A stretch of 64,000 bases of DNA, from assembly GCA_964250225.1 (NCBI GenBank), contig CAXUEY010000005.1, forward strand, positions 1-64,000. The letters run 5' to 3'. The notes under the pieces are model-generated. The model saw only the letters and a program-made list of their open reading frames with translations, was not told the origin of the DNA and ran no database searches. Source of the stretch: Paraktedonobacter sp964250225. GTDB taxonomy: Bacteria; Chloroflexota; Ktedonobacteria; Ktedonobacterales; Ktedonobacteraceae. The position numbers were made by a program, and so were the translations under genes. Below are positions 9,201 to 17,038 of the stretch, one piece after another (the first letter of the stretch is position 1; every line of letters begins with the position of its first letter).

Positions 9201-9216
9201 CATCCACTTCAGACAT
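3217..9216 (-). CDS. NRPS: C-A(Ser)-NMT-T-terminal C-like domain
   Basis: The 1999-aa last synthetase of the left line. The N-terminal segment (SAEKRALLEKW) is docking-like. The condensation domain has HHIISDG near residue 180. The adenylation domain has YTSGSTGKPKG near 657 and NLYGPTE near 797. Its specificity residues read DVWHISLIDK, matching the known Ser pattern. A methyltransferase (EIGCGTG near 1034) is inserted before the A10 motif NGKLDRQALP (about 1414), as in N-methylating modules, so N-methylserine is predicted. The carrier domain has GGDSI near 1472. The protein ends in a condensation-like domain (about 1570-1999) whose HHxxxDG motif is NYMHQDG near 1700, so both histidines are replaced. 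This domain follows the last module and no thioesterase is present; it may release or cyclise the product, or be structural. The start has GGAGGT upstream. The next gene is the type II thioesterase. Confidence 0.93.
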   Translation of the reverse strand: MSEVDDLKQRRLTLSAEKRALLEKWTRGGNGRIQKKSEISRRTRQEPVPLSFAQQRLWFIDQLVPNNAAYNIASALRLSGPLQVVVLERSINELIRRHESLRTNFALVSGEPYQFILPELRIALPVSSLEQFSEQEQEARVLQLANEEAGTPFSLAQGPLLRVHLLRLAQEEHVFLFTLHHIISDGWSLSLIHQELATLYSAFLAHKPSPLPDLSIQYPDFALWQRGWLQGDALAQQLAYWKQRLADAPTLLELPTDYPRPPVQSFLGSQLTFTLSSALAAKLQIVCQEQHTTLFILLLAAFQTLLYRYTGQEEILVGSPIANRTRSGLENLIGMFVNTLVLRASLAGNPSFLALLEQVHQRTLEAYDHQDLPFEKLVEALQPEREMSHTPLFQVMLTFVNTPAKEIEWPGLTLRPLEAHGGTALFDLWLTLIQENEQGGLIGILEYSTDLFTQTSMERLLTHFQTLLESIVTDSSQRILDLGLLPEEERRLLLRQWNQTDVAYNLDLCLHEWIEIQVARTPDAIALVFQDEQLTYQEVNKRANQLAHMLRKLNVQVETLVGVAMERSCAMVIALLAILKAGGTYLPLDPTYPTERLAFMLEDAGAPLLLTQQHLLTRLPRQNARVLCLDACTDDLEQEEGSNLANQVRPENSAYLIYTSGSTGKPKGVIIPHRGVCNRLLWMQDAYQLKANDCVLQKTPFSFDVSVWEFFWPLQIGARLVIAEPDGHKDSTYLVDLIAGQAITVMHFVPSMLRAFLDEPHLKKCVSLHKVICSGEALSYELQERFFARLDAELHNLYGPTEASIDVTFWACARENSLRTVPIGRPIANTQIYLLDQALCPVPLGVPGELYIGGTGLACGYLHRPELSAERFIPDPFSSLAGTRLYRTGDLARFLPEGAIEFLGRVDDQIKLRGFRIELGEIETTLRSHPLVEEAVVMAREDSPGEQRLVGYLVPNREATLAEQQDMTQLSYEQIAQWEMVFDEAYSRSMPLEDPFLNFASWNSSITGESIPQEQMLEWAEQTVARIRRLEPQRVWEIGCGTGLLLFRLAPTCDFYLGTDASEQAIVYLERQLARPEYALPQVLLRQQKADLAPDYAPQTFDLVILNSVVQYFPDLAYLCAVLETALPFVRPGGHIFIGDVRNLLLLETFHAFVELAKAPASLNGRHLLQRIRQRIDQEEELLLHPTFFAVLCQRYPQISDVRVEVKRGEAQNEMIHYRYDVTISIEAEETSNPDVTTFSWEELAWSPEALSQILHATLTPVCISHVPNTRLQSALHITEHLKEPITSGELRQKLQQIETDSVDNAPDPEALVRQGEDLGYTVDLSWSAAYPDGAYDALFFPTIHQRRMPTLPLPHPSVEDSPSQLHNWEDYANDPLHGKLTGRLLPLLSAFLKERLPGYMLPAALVLLHTLPLNSNGKLDRQALPAPIISVPEMGEDFIAPRTSLEETLASIWSEVLGVERVGLRNNYFTLGGDSIRSIQIVTRARRAGLHMTPRHLFQYQTIAELVEVISFSIPDRSDEQDYQEALGLASAPATRDTAQIFTLAELQPEELAALLARWPDAEDVYPLSPMQEEMLAWSLRKPGEGLYVIHQVFPFTGVSLDIPAFKHAWQLVIERHPVLRTSFTWEQLARPLQIVRPPLVPEVEVFDLRGLLREEQDRILEDYIREKRRHGFDLYNVPQTNLALFRSAEESYQFVWMFNYMHQDGWSFPLIMKDFFTAYTALCQQRQLQFDPLPTYQRFIAWLLHQDQERASAFWRNQLKGLTPGPWLVNHRPEENFSENDTLFERQEIMVPLSTTTGLLALARQHQLTLNTLIQGAWALLLARVSGKENVLFGAIVSGRPASLTGVEDMVGFFNTILPVYAQITPAQDLLPWLKDLQAQQAESRQYEYSAMNVLRMACGISADKMLFESYLVFENFPFDDFVLQQFEVWKTGTIAALAQTEHPLRVEIVPGSTLWIGMSYYRRYFSPAQITQLLNDFQALLDAIATRPRQSLGAFL

Positions 9217-9238
9217 AAGCTACCTCCAGGATTGGTAT

Positions 9239-12200
9239 TTATTCTCCAAGACGACGGGCTTCTTCGTCGGAGAGGGCTTCTAACTGTTCAAGCATCAGTT
9301 CCTCGATTGTGTGGGCCAGTTCAGCAATCGTTGGCGCGGCGAAAAAGCTCTCCAGCGCGATCTCAACAGGAAACGTCTCGCGTAAGCGAGAAACGAGTTG
9401 AGTAGCCATCAGCGAATGTCCCCCCAGTTCAAAGAAGTCATCGTCAAGACCAATCTGCTCAACACCCAACAATTCATACCAGATAACCCGCAGCGTATAT
9501 TCCAACTCGCTGATGGATTCAGCATTGTTCTCTAGCATAGATTGTTGGGTTGGTTGCACTATCTGTACAGAAGGAGGAGTTACACGCGTGCTGGCCGTGC
9601 TGCCGTTGCTCTTCTCCTCCTGTCTTGTTGCCTGATACCTGGCCAGACCAGCATGGGGAGGCTCAAGCCAGTAGCGTTGTCGCTCAAAGGGATAGGTTGG
9701 CAGCGGGACGCGCTGGCGTTGTTCATGGGCGGAGAGCCTGGGCCAGTCGAGCGCAATGCCCGCGAGCCAGAGATGCCCCAACGTGGTGAAGAGCAATTCA
9801 CTCTCCTCAACACGTTGGGCGGAGCGAGCAGGGGGCAGTGAGGCGAGAATAAGGCGCTCGTTTGCTCCTTTCGCTCGCTGTTGGCGTACTAGCGTGCCCA
9901 ACATGCGCCCAGGGCCAACCTCCAGGAAAATAGAATGGGCCTCGTGGAGCAGCTCCTGAACGCCAGCGGAGAAACGGACGGTTTGGCGCAAATGGCGCAT
10001 CCAATACGTAGGATCAGTCACTTCTTCAGGAGTAATCCAGGTGCCGGTGAGACCTGAAATATAGGGAATCGTTGGTGCTCGCAGTGTGACGCGTCTGACC
10101 TCAGCCAGAAATGCCTCCTGGATGGCTTCTACCATCGTTGAGTGGAAGGCATGTGAGGTATGGAGCAACTGGCTGGTGATCCGCCGCGTAGTGAGTTGTT
10201 CTCGCAACATGTCGATAGCCTCGCGTGGACCAGAGGCTACACAGAGCGATGGCCCATTGATCGCGGCCAGAGAGAGTTGTTGACCCAGCAACGGCATGAC
10301 CTCTTCGGCTGGTAGCGGAATGCTAAGCATGCTGCCGGGCGGAAGTTGCTGCATTAAGCGACCGCGTGCTGCTATCAGTTGTAACGCCTCTTCCAGCGAG
10401 AAAACGCCAGCCAGGCAGGCTGCTACATATTCGCCGACGCTATGGCCAAGCATCGCCTGCGGGAGCGCGCCCCAATGTATCCAGAGCGTAGCCAGAGCAT
10501 ATTCGATAGTGAAGAGGATAGCCTGGGTCTGTGCCGTCTGGTTGAGCAAAAACGCGGCCTCTTCAATCTCTCCCTCTGGCGGATAGAGCAACTGGCGCAC
10601 ATCAAGGCCTAAGGATGGTTTGAGGAGATCCGCGCAGCGGTCAATCTGTGTACGAAACACCGGTTCGCTCTGATAGAGTTCCCGTCCCATGCCGAGGTAT
10701 TGGCTTCCCTGGCCAGGAAAGAGAAAGATCAGCGCGCGCGGTACACCGGGCAACGTCGCGCTGAGCAGATGCGTTCCATCAGACGTATGCAGGCAGTTCA
10801 GGGCGTGTGCATAATCGCGACAGACCAGCACACGCCGCCATGCAAAGGCCTTGCGCCCAATCTGGGAGGTATAGGCCAGGTCAGCCAGGTTAATCTCAGG
10901 ATGTACTTCCAGATGAGCGGCCAGGTTGCTTGTAGCGGTGTCCAGAGCGGTAGGGGTTCTGGCTGAGAGCAGAACAAGTTGCCATGGGCGCGAGGAGGGA
11001 GAACCGTTTCTCACGGGAGCCTCTTCCAGCACCACATGGGCATTTGTACCACCAATACCAAATGAACTGACCCCAGCCCGGCGCGGAAGTCCGCTCGTTG
11101 CCCAGGGCGTAAGGGTTGTGCTGACATAAAAGGGGCTGTTGGCGAAATCGATTTTGGGGTTGGGACGTTCAAAATGTAGCGTCGGGGGGATCTGCCGGGT
11201 ACGCAATACCATAGCCGCTTTAATCAACCCGGCCACGCCTGCCGCATTGTCCAGATGGCCAATGTTACTTTTGACTGAGCCAATTGCACAGTATCCCCTG
11301 GCTTCCGTCTGTCGATGATATGCCTGAGTCAGCGCGGCAATTTCGATGGGGTCGCCCAGCACCGTTCCGGTTCCATGCGCCTCCACATAGCCAACCGTGG
11401 CGGCGTTGATCTCGGCCATTGCCAGCGCTTCGTTGATCACCTCTGCCTGCCCGTTGACGCTGGGAGCTGTAAACCCGACCTTATCTGAGCCATCATTATT
11501 GATGGCGGACCCCTTGATGATCGCGGAGATGCAATCTCCATCCCGCAGAGCCTCCTCCAGGCGCTTGAGGACGACCAGGGCGACCCCATTGCCACCAATG
11601 GTGCCTCTGGCCTGCGCATCGAACGCTCGGCAGTGCCCGTCTGGCGACGTAATCATCCCTTCCACATACGTATAGCCCGTCTCCTGGGGAACACCAACGG
11701 TCACTCCGCCGGCCAGGGCAAGATCACACTCGCCCCGCAGCAAACTCTGGCAGGCCATGTGGATAGCTACCAGCGAAGTTGAACAAGCAGTATTTACATT
11801 TACGCTCGGTCCGCGCAAATTGAGTTTATAGGATGTGCGTGTGGTGAGAAACGCAGCCTCGTTCCCCAAAATTGCCTGGTAGAAACCTACGCGAGCGATA
11901 ATCTCCTGATTGGGCACAACATTGAAGAGAAAGTATGTATTGATACTAGATCCCGCGTACACGCCGATTGAGCCAGTATAGGTATCAGGTACATAACCAG
12001 CATTTTCCAGAGCTTCCCAGGCACACTCTAAAAAGACCCGCTGCTGGGGGTCCATGAGTTCCGCCTCTCTAGGAGTATAGCCAAAGAAATCGGCGTCAAA
12101 GAGGTCGGCGCCAGCCAGGCGACTGACGGCGGGCACATAGGCTGGCAAGCGAGCAATGTCAGGAGATACACCAAAGGCAATCATCTCTTCTGGGGTAAAA

Positions 12201-15200
12201 AACTCGATGGATTCGATGCCAGCACAGATATTCTGCCAGAACTGCTCAACATTTTTCGCCTGGGGAAAGCGCCCCGCTAGCCCAATGATAGCAATCTCAC
12301 GCCCGGTACGCGTTTCACCTTTGTCACCTCTCTGTTCTTTAATGAGTCCCTGGCGTATGGCAGCGCGGGTTTCCCCCGCTGATCGTTCTTCTGGAAGATC
12401 ATGTGCCTGGGAAAGATAGGCTGCCAGTGTAGCGATTGTGGAGTATTGAAAGAGATCAACGATCGAGATGGGCTGCTGCAAGAGGGTACTCAAGCGGCTA
12501 TGCACCTGGACCAGTAGGAGCGAATGGCCGCCTAGTTCAAAAAAGTTATCCTGCGCGCCAACTTTCTCAACGTGGAGCACCTCCTGCCAGATGGCCGCGA
12601 TTGTTTGCTCGATCTCTGTACGCGGCGACACATAGAGCGAGCCAGTTTCGGCACGCCCACTTTCCGGGCTGGGAAGCGCGCGATAGTCGATCTTTCCTCC
12701 AGGTAGCAGAGGCAACGCATTGAGCAGTATGTAGGAGGAGGGCAGCATATAGGGGGGAAGTTGCTCTTGTAAGAACTGTCGCAGAACCGGCACCACGTTC
12801 TCGGCCAGCCTTCCCTGGAGCGGATTGCTGGCATATGCGCTCCAGGGAAGAGAACGCCTGGCACGCTCTGGGAAAGCGACAAGCCATTCCGCCGTTTGAT
12901 CCTCAGCCCTTTTAAATGCTACATCATAGCTACCATCCGCGCCGGAACAGAGCCAGCTTACCTCGATAGCGTAACCAAGCTCATCAGCCATTTTGTAAAG
13001 ATCTTCGATCTCTATCGCGCCAGGCGCGGCTGTAGTAGAGGCCAGCCGCGCCTTCAGCTCGCCTGCCGTTTGCGCGCCTGCGGGATAATCAAGGAGATCA
13101 AGCAGACGATTCTCAGGTTGCAAGCGAGCGTTAGGTATGCCAGTAATACCCAGGGTATCCATCCCTATGCGCAACCTTTGCCGTAAATCATCCAGCGTTT
13201 GACCCCGCTCCCAGGGCAACCAGGAAGAGATCCGCCGGGCGGGTCTGGATGTATCCACTGTCAGTGTGGTATCGTAACGAAAAAGCGTCAACTCGTTGCG
13301 CGCAGAGCCGCGCCTGGGTTCAACCTGAACATGCGTGATGCGCGGCAGGTGCTGTTTCAGGGCGCTAAAGAACGAGGGATCGAGTACCAGTTCGGGATCT
13401 TGGAGAACGCGCTGCTGAACCCGCTGGCGCAGTTGAGAAACAGCGAGGATTGGCTTGGATTGGTAGAGTTGCACCGAGGCATGAAAGGCGTGTGACAGGT
13501 GGAGATGGCGGACATCCCCAAGAAAAATATGTCCGCCGGGTCGCACAATTCGCACCGCGCCTTCCAACACACGCAGAAGGTAATCAATACCTGGGAAGTA
13601 CTGGATCACCGAATTGAGGATCACCAGGTCATAGCTCTGTTCCGGGATGCCTAAAAAATCGTCGGCTTCTCGCTGCTCCAGCGTAACCGCCAGTGAACTA
13701 TATTCAGGTCGTTCCAGTACGATTTGGAGGTAGTTCAGGGCCTCGCGAGAAAAATCTGTGCCATGGTAGTGCATACAATATGGGGCCAGGCGCCAGAGAA
13801 AGAGGCCCGCGCCACATCCTATCTCCAGGATACGCGTGGGTTTGGAACGTAACATGCGCTCAGTTGTATGCTCGGCCCAGATGCGCATCTCCGCTTCCGG
13901 GATGGGTTGACCGGTATAGGTGCTATCCCAACCTTCAAAATTAAAGAGTGGATCACGTTGGAGCGAGAGCTGACTGTAGATTTTGTCGTAGAGAATCTGC
14001 CATTGCGCGACCTGCTCCGCGTGTTTCGTGCTCTGCTCCAGGCGTGTTTGATCGACCACGACATAGGCGAGCAAGTGTGCCCCCTCAGCGTGATCGGTGC
14101 GTGTCGTAACTACCGCTTCGCGTACACAAGGGTGCCTGGTCAGCGCGGTCTCGATCTCTCCCAGTTCAACGCGAAAACCGCGCATTTTTACCTGGCGATC
14201 CTGGCGACCTAAAAACTCAAGTGTACCATCGCGCAGATAGCGTGCCCGGTCGCCCGTCCGGTAAAGGCGCTCGCCAGGTATAGTGCTCCAGGGATGAGGC
14301 ATGAAGCGTTCGGCGGTGAGTTCAGAAGCGTGGAGATATCCACGAGCCAACCCTGCTCCCCCGATATAGAGCGTTCCGACTACGCCCATGGGGACCGGCT
14401 GAAGCGTCTCGTCCAGAATATATGCCTGGGTATTGGCAATGGGGCGACCAATTGGCACGACCGGCAGGCTGGGATCGCGTCCAGGCTGAACGTGATAAAG
14501 CGTTGACGTGATCGTTGCCTCTGTCGGTCCATAGGCGTTGCTCAGAAGGAACTGGTCTCCGCCAATCTTGAACCAGGTGAGCAGTTTCTCACCGAGCACT
14601 CGCTCACTGCCAACGATGATGTGACGCAACTCCCGCGGCACACAGCGATCCAGGCGGGCCAGTTCATCGACCCAGGCATGCCAGTAACCAGCGGGCACAT
14701 TGATGATGGTGAGATGTTCCCGCGTGATCAGTTCTTCGAAATCTGGTAAAGCGAGGACGCTTTGTGGCGGACGGAGCACGACTGTCCCACCGCGTGCCCA
14801 GGTTGGGAAGAGTTCCTCCGCGGCGACATCAAAGCTCAACGAAGCGAAATGCAGAACCCGGTCTGCCGCTGTGAGTTGATAGGCATCACCAACCGCCAGG
14901 CAGTGATTGACCAGGGATCGATGAGGAATGGCCACCCCTTTCGGCTGTCCTGTCGAGCCGGAGGTATAAATCAGCGCGGCCAGGTTCGCAGGCTGTACAC
15001 CACAGGTAATGCGCTCGTTGGGCTGCCGGGATAGGATCTCTTCGAGTGTGTCCAGACAGAGCGTTGTGCCTGTATAAGCAGGCAGACGCGCCTGCATGTG
15101 TTGATTAGTCAACAACAGAGAAGCCTCTGCTGTGTCCAGCATAAAGATCAACCGCTCAGGTGGATAGTGGGGATCAAGTGGAACGTAAGCCCCTCCCGCT

Positions 15201-17038
15201 TTGAGAATCGCCAGGAGGGCCAGCAGTTGCTCAAGGGAACGTTCCAGGCAGAGTCCAACCCGGACCTCCTGTCCGACGCCGTATGCGCGTAAAAGATGGG
15301 CCAGTTGGTTGGCTCGCTGATCGAAGGCCTGGTAGGTCATTTGTTCGCCTTGAAAGCTTAATGCGAGGGCGTCTGGTGTGTGTGTTGCCTGCACTTCAAT
15401 ATATTCGTGCAGCACAAGCGATCCTGGCAGGTCGCGTGTTGGCGCGTTACTGAGCGCCAGCACCTCTGCCCGCTCAGTTGGGGTTAAAATATCCAGGTCT
15501 TCAATGCGTTGAGTAGGATCAACAACGATCTGTTCAAGCAGCCTGAGATAATGGTTGGCAAAAAGCTGAATGGTCTCGGCCTGGAAAAGGTCGCTCCTGT
15601 ATTCCAGAATCCCTTTGGGACCGCTGATCTCTTCCTGAATAAAGAGGGTCAAATCAGATTTTGCCGAGTGATTGGTCATTCTCAGCGGACTCAGACGTAG
15701 CCCAGGCAGGTTCATCGGACTCATTGGGGTGTTTTGCAGGGCAAAGGCGATATGGTCAAATGGTGTCTGGCCGAGATTGCGTTGCGGTTGGAGCGCCTCA
15801 ATCAGTTGTTCAAAGGGGAGATCCTGATGCGCGAAGGCTCCTAACACCGTTTCACGTACACGCTGAAGAAATGCGCGGAACATGGGATTGCCAGCGAGGG
15901 AGATACGTATCACCAGAGTATTAACAAAGAGGCCAATCAGCCCCTCCAACTCGCTGCGATTGCGCCCGGCAACGGGTGTACTGAGTACGATATCCCGTTG
16001 ACCGCTGGAGCGGGCCAGGAGGATCTGAAAGGCGGCAAGGAGGGTGGTAAAGAGGGTTACACCCTCACCTCGGCTCAGTGCATTCAGTTCAGCATAGAGT
16101 GCTGGTGGAATAGCAAAGATAAGCGTCTCACCCTGAAAGCCTGGTCGCACGGACCTGGGATAATCAGTAGGGAGTTCTACCGCAGTCGGCGCGTCGGCCA
16201 GTTGCACTCGCCAGTAGTTGAGTTGAGTATCCAGCAGTGGGCCTTGTAGTTGCTCGCGCTGCCAGACCGCGTAATCGGCGTACTGGATTGGCAGTGGGGG
16301 AAGAACGGTCTTCTCGCCACGGAGCAATGCCTGGTACAGTGTACTTAGCTCGTTTACAAACACCCCCATTGACCAGCCATCAGAGGCGATGTGATGCACA
16401 TTGAATAACAACACATGCTCTTCGTTTCCCAGGCGCAGCAGATGGGTACGCAGCATTGGACCCTCAACCAGATTGATGGGGCGCAGGAAGTCCTGTACGC
16501 CCAGACGTTGGGCCTCAGCCTCCCGTTCTAAGTCAGAGAGTGCACTCAAATCAATCACTGGCAAAGCTTGTTCCTGCGAGGGAGCAATCACCTGGCCAGG
16601 CTGGCCAGCCCTGCTGACAAACGTCGTACGTAATGGCTCATGACGGTCTACCAACTCTTGCAGGCAGTGATGAAAGTCCCGGACGCGCAACGTCCCTTCC
16701 AGGCGGAGAGCGTTGGTAATGTTATAAGCAGGGTTATCTGGCTCCAATTGGGCCAGAAACCAGAGTCGCTGTTGCGCGAAGGAGAGCGGCAATTCGGATG
16801 AGCGCAACAGCGCGTGCAGAGACGTAGGTATTGCTTTGGCGCTCTCCTGTCTCTGCTGGCGAGGATGCGCTGTTAAATGGCCCAGAAGTTCCTCTTTGCG
16901 CGTGACTAGCTCCTCCCGCAGTTCTGGGGTCAGGGCGCCTTTGGGCGCTGTATAACGCAACAGGCCGTTCTCAAGCCGTAATTCAATGCCGCGTTTTTCC
17001 AAAAATTGCAGCAATTCCGCGAGCATCATCGTTTTCAT
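9239..17038 (-). CDS. Hybrid NRPS-PKS: C-A-NMT-T-KS-AT-ACP
   Basis: 2599 aa. Residues 1-55 look like a TubC-type N-terminal docking domain (LAELLQFLEKRGIELRLENGLLRY). Next come a condensation domain (HHIASDG, about 215), an adenylation domain (YTSGSTGQPKG about 689, NAYGPTE about 834) with residues DVENIGAITK, and an inserted N-methyltransferase (EIGCGAG about 1069). A carrier (GGHSL about 1504) is followed by a ketosynthase with TACSTS (about 1749), EAHGTGT and NIGHLD, all intact. The acyltransferase has GHSVGEY (about 2199) and HAFHS (about 2293), the malonyl-CoA pattern, and is followed by an ACP (GGHSL about 2539). No reductive domains are present, so a beta-keto unit is expected. The code is not one I can assign; it shares D, E, N, G, I and K with the Orn code DMENLGLINK. 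Its ATG overlaps the previous stop by 4 bp (ATGA) with GAAGGAG before it, so translation is coupled. Confidence 0.93.
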   Translation of the reverse strand: MKTMMLAELLQFLEKRGIELRLENGLLRYTAPKGALTPELREELVTRKEELLGHLTAHPRQQRQESAKAIPTSLHALLRSSELPLSFAQQRLWFLAQLEPDNPAYNITNALRLEGTLRVRDFHHCLQELVDRHEPLRTTFVSRAGQPGQVIAPSQEQALPVIDLSALSDLEREAEAQRLGVQDFLRPINLVEGPMLRTHLLRLGNEEHVLLFNVHHIASDGWSMGVFVNELSTLYQALLRGEKTVLPPLPIQYADYAVWQREQLQGPLLDTQLNYWRVQLADAPTAVELPTDYPRSVRPGFQGETLIFAIPPALYAELNALSRGEGVTLFTTLLAAFQILLARSSGQRDIVLSTPVAGRNRSELEGLIGLFVNTLVIRISLAGNPMFRAFLQRVRETVLGAFAHQDLPFEQLIEALQPQRNLGQTPFDHIAFALQNTPMSPMNLPGLRLSPLRMTNHSAKSDLTLFIQEEISGPKGILEYRSDLFQAETIQLFANHYLRLLEQIVVDPTQRIEDLDILTPTERAEVLALSNAPTRDLPGSLVLHEYIEVQATHTPDALALSFQGEQMTYQAFDQRANQLAHLLRAYGVGQEVRVGLCLERSLEQLLALLAILKAGGAYVPLDPHYPPERLIFMLDTAEASLLLTNQHMQARLPAYTGTTLCLDTLEEILSRQPNERITCGVQPANLAALIYTSGSTGQPKGVAIPHRSLVNHCLAVGDAYQLTAADRVLHFASLSFDVAAEELFPTWARGGTVVLRPPQSVLALPDFEELITREHLTIINVPAGYWHAWVDELARLDRCVPRELRHIIVGSERVLGEKLLTWFKIGGDQFLLSNAYGPTEATITSTLYHVQPGRDPSLPVVPIGRPIANTQAYILDETLQPVPMGVVGTLYIGGAGLARGYLHASELTAERFMPHPWSTIPGERLYRTGDRARYLRDGTLEFLGRQDRQVKMRGFRVELGEIETALTRHPCVREAVVTTRTDHAEGAHLLAYVVVDQTRLEQSTKHAEQVAQWQILYDKIYSQLSLQRDPLFNFEGWDSTYTGQPIPEAEMRIWAEHTTERMLRSKPTRILEIGCGAGLFLWRLAPYCMHYHGTDFSREALNYLQIVLERPEYSSLAVTLEQREADDFLGIPEQSYDLVILNSVIQYFPGIDYLLRVLEGAVRIVRPGGHIFLGDVRHLHLSHAFHASVQLYQSKPILAVSQLRQRVQQRVLQDPELVLDPSFFSALKQHLPRITHVQVEPRRGSARNELTLFRYDTTLTVDTSRPARRISSWLPWERGQTLDDLRQRLRIGMDTLGITGIPNARLQPENRLLDLLDYPAGAQTAGELKARLASTTAAPGAIEIEDLYKMADELGYAIEVSWLCSGADGSYDVAFKRAEDQTAEWLVAFPERARRSLPWSAYASNPLQGRLAENVVPVLRQFLQEQLPPYMLPSSYILLNALPLLPGGKIDYRALPSPESGRAETGSLYVSPRTEIEQTIAAIWQEVLHVEKVGAQDNFFELGGHSLLLVQVHSRLSTLLQQPISIVDLFQYSTIATLAAYLSQAHDLPEERSAGETRAAIRQGLIKEQRGDKGETRTGREIAIIGLAGRFPQAKNVEQFWQNICAGIESIEFFTPEEMIAFGVSPDIARLPAYVPAVSRLAGADLFDADFFGYTPREAELMDPQQRVFLECAWEALENAGYVPDTYTGSIGVYAGSSINTYFLFNVVPNQEIIARVGFYQAILGNEAAFLTTRTSYKLNLRGPSVNVNTACSTSLVAIHMACQSLLRGECDLALAGGVTVGVPQETGYTYVEGMITSPDGHCRAFDAQARGTIGGNGVALVVLKRLEEALRDGDCISAIIKGSAINNDGSDKVGFTAPSVNGQAEVINEALAMAEINAATVGYVEAHGTGTVLGDPIEIAALTQAYHRQTEARGYCAIGSVKSNIGHLDNAAGVAGLIKAAMVLRTRQIPPTLHFERPNPKIDFANSPFYVSTTLTPWATSGLPRRAGVSSFGIGGTNAHVVLEEAPVRNGSPSSRPWQLVLLSARTPTALDTATSNLAAHLEVHPEINLADLAYTSQIGRKAFAWRRVLVCRDYAHALNCLHTSDGTHLLSATLPGVPRALIFLFPGQGSQYLGMGRELYQSEPVFRTQIDRCADLLKPSLGLDVRQLLYPPEGEIEEAAFLLNQTAQTQAILFTIEYALATLWIHWGALPQAMLGHSVGEYVAACLAGVFSLEEALQLIAARGRLMQQLPPGSMLSIPLPAEEVMPLLGQQLSLAAINGPSLCVASGPREAIDMLREQLTTRRITSQLLHTSHAFHSTMVEAIQEAFLAEVRRVTLRAPTIPYISGLTGTWITPEEVTDPTYWMRHLRQTVRFSAGVQELLHEAHSIFLEVGPGRMLGTLVRQQRAKGANERLILASLPPARSAQRVEESELLFTTLGHLWLAGIALDWPRLSAHEQRQRVPLPTYPFERQRYWLEPPHAGLARYQATRQEEKSNGSTASTRVTPPSVQIVQPTQQSMLENNAESISELEYTLRVIWYELLGVEQIGLDDDFFELGGHSLMATQLVSRLRETFPVEIALESFFAAPTIAELAHTIEELMLEQLEALSDEEARRLGE

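Noticed and set aside
9542..9841. Plus-strand frame of 99 codons over the PKS end
   Set aside because: Antisense to the AT-ACP linker and ACP region; no independent support.
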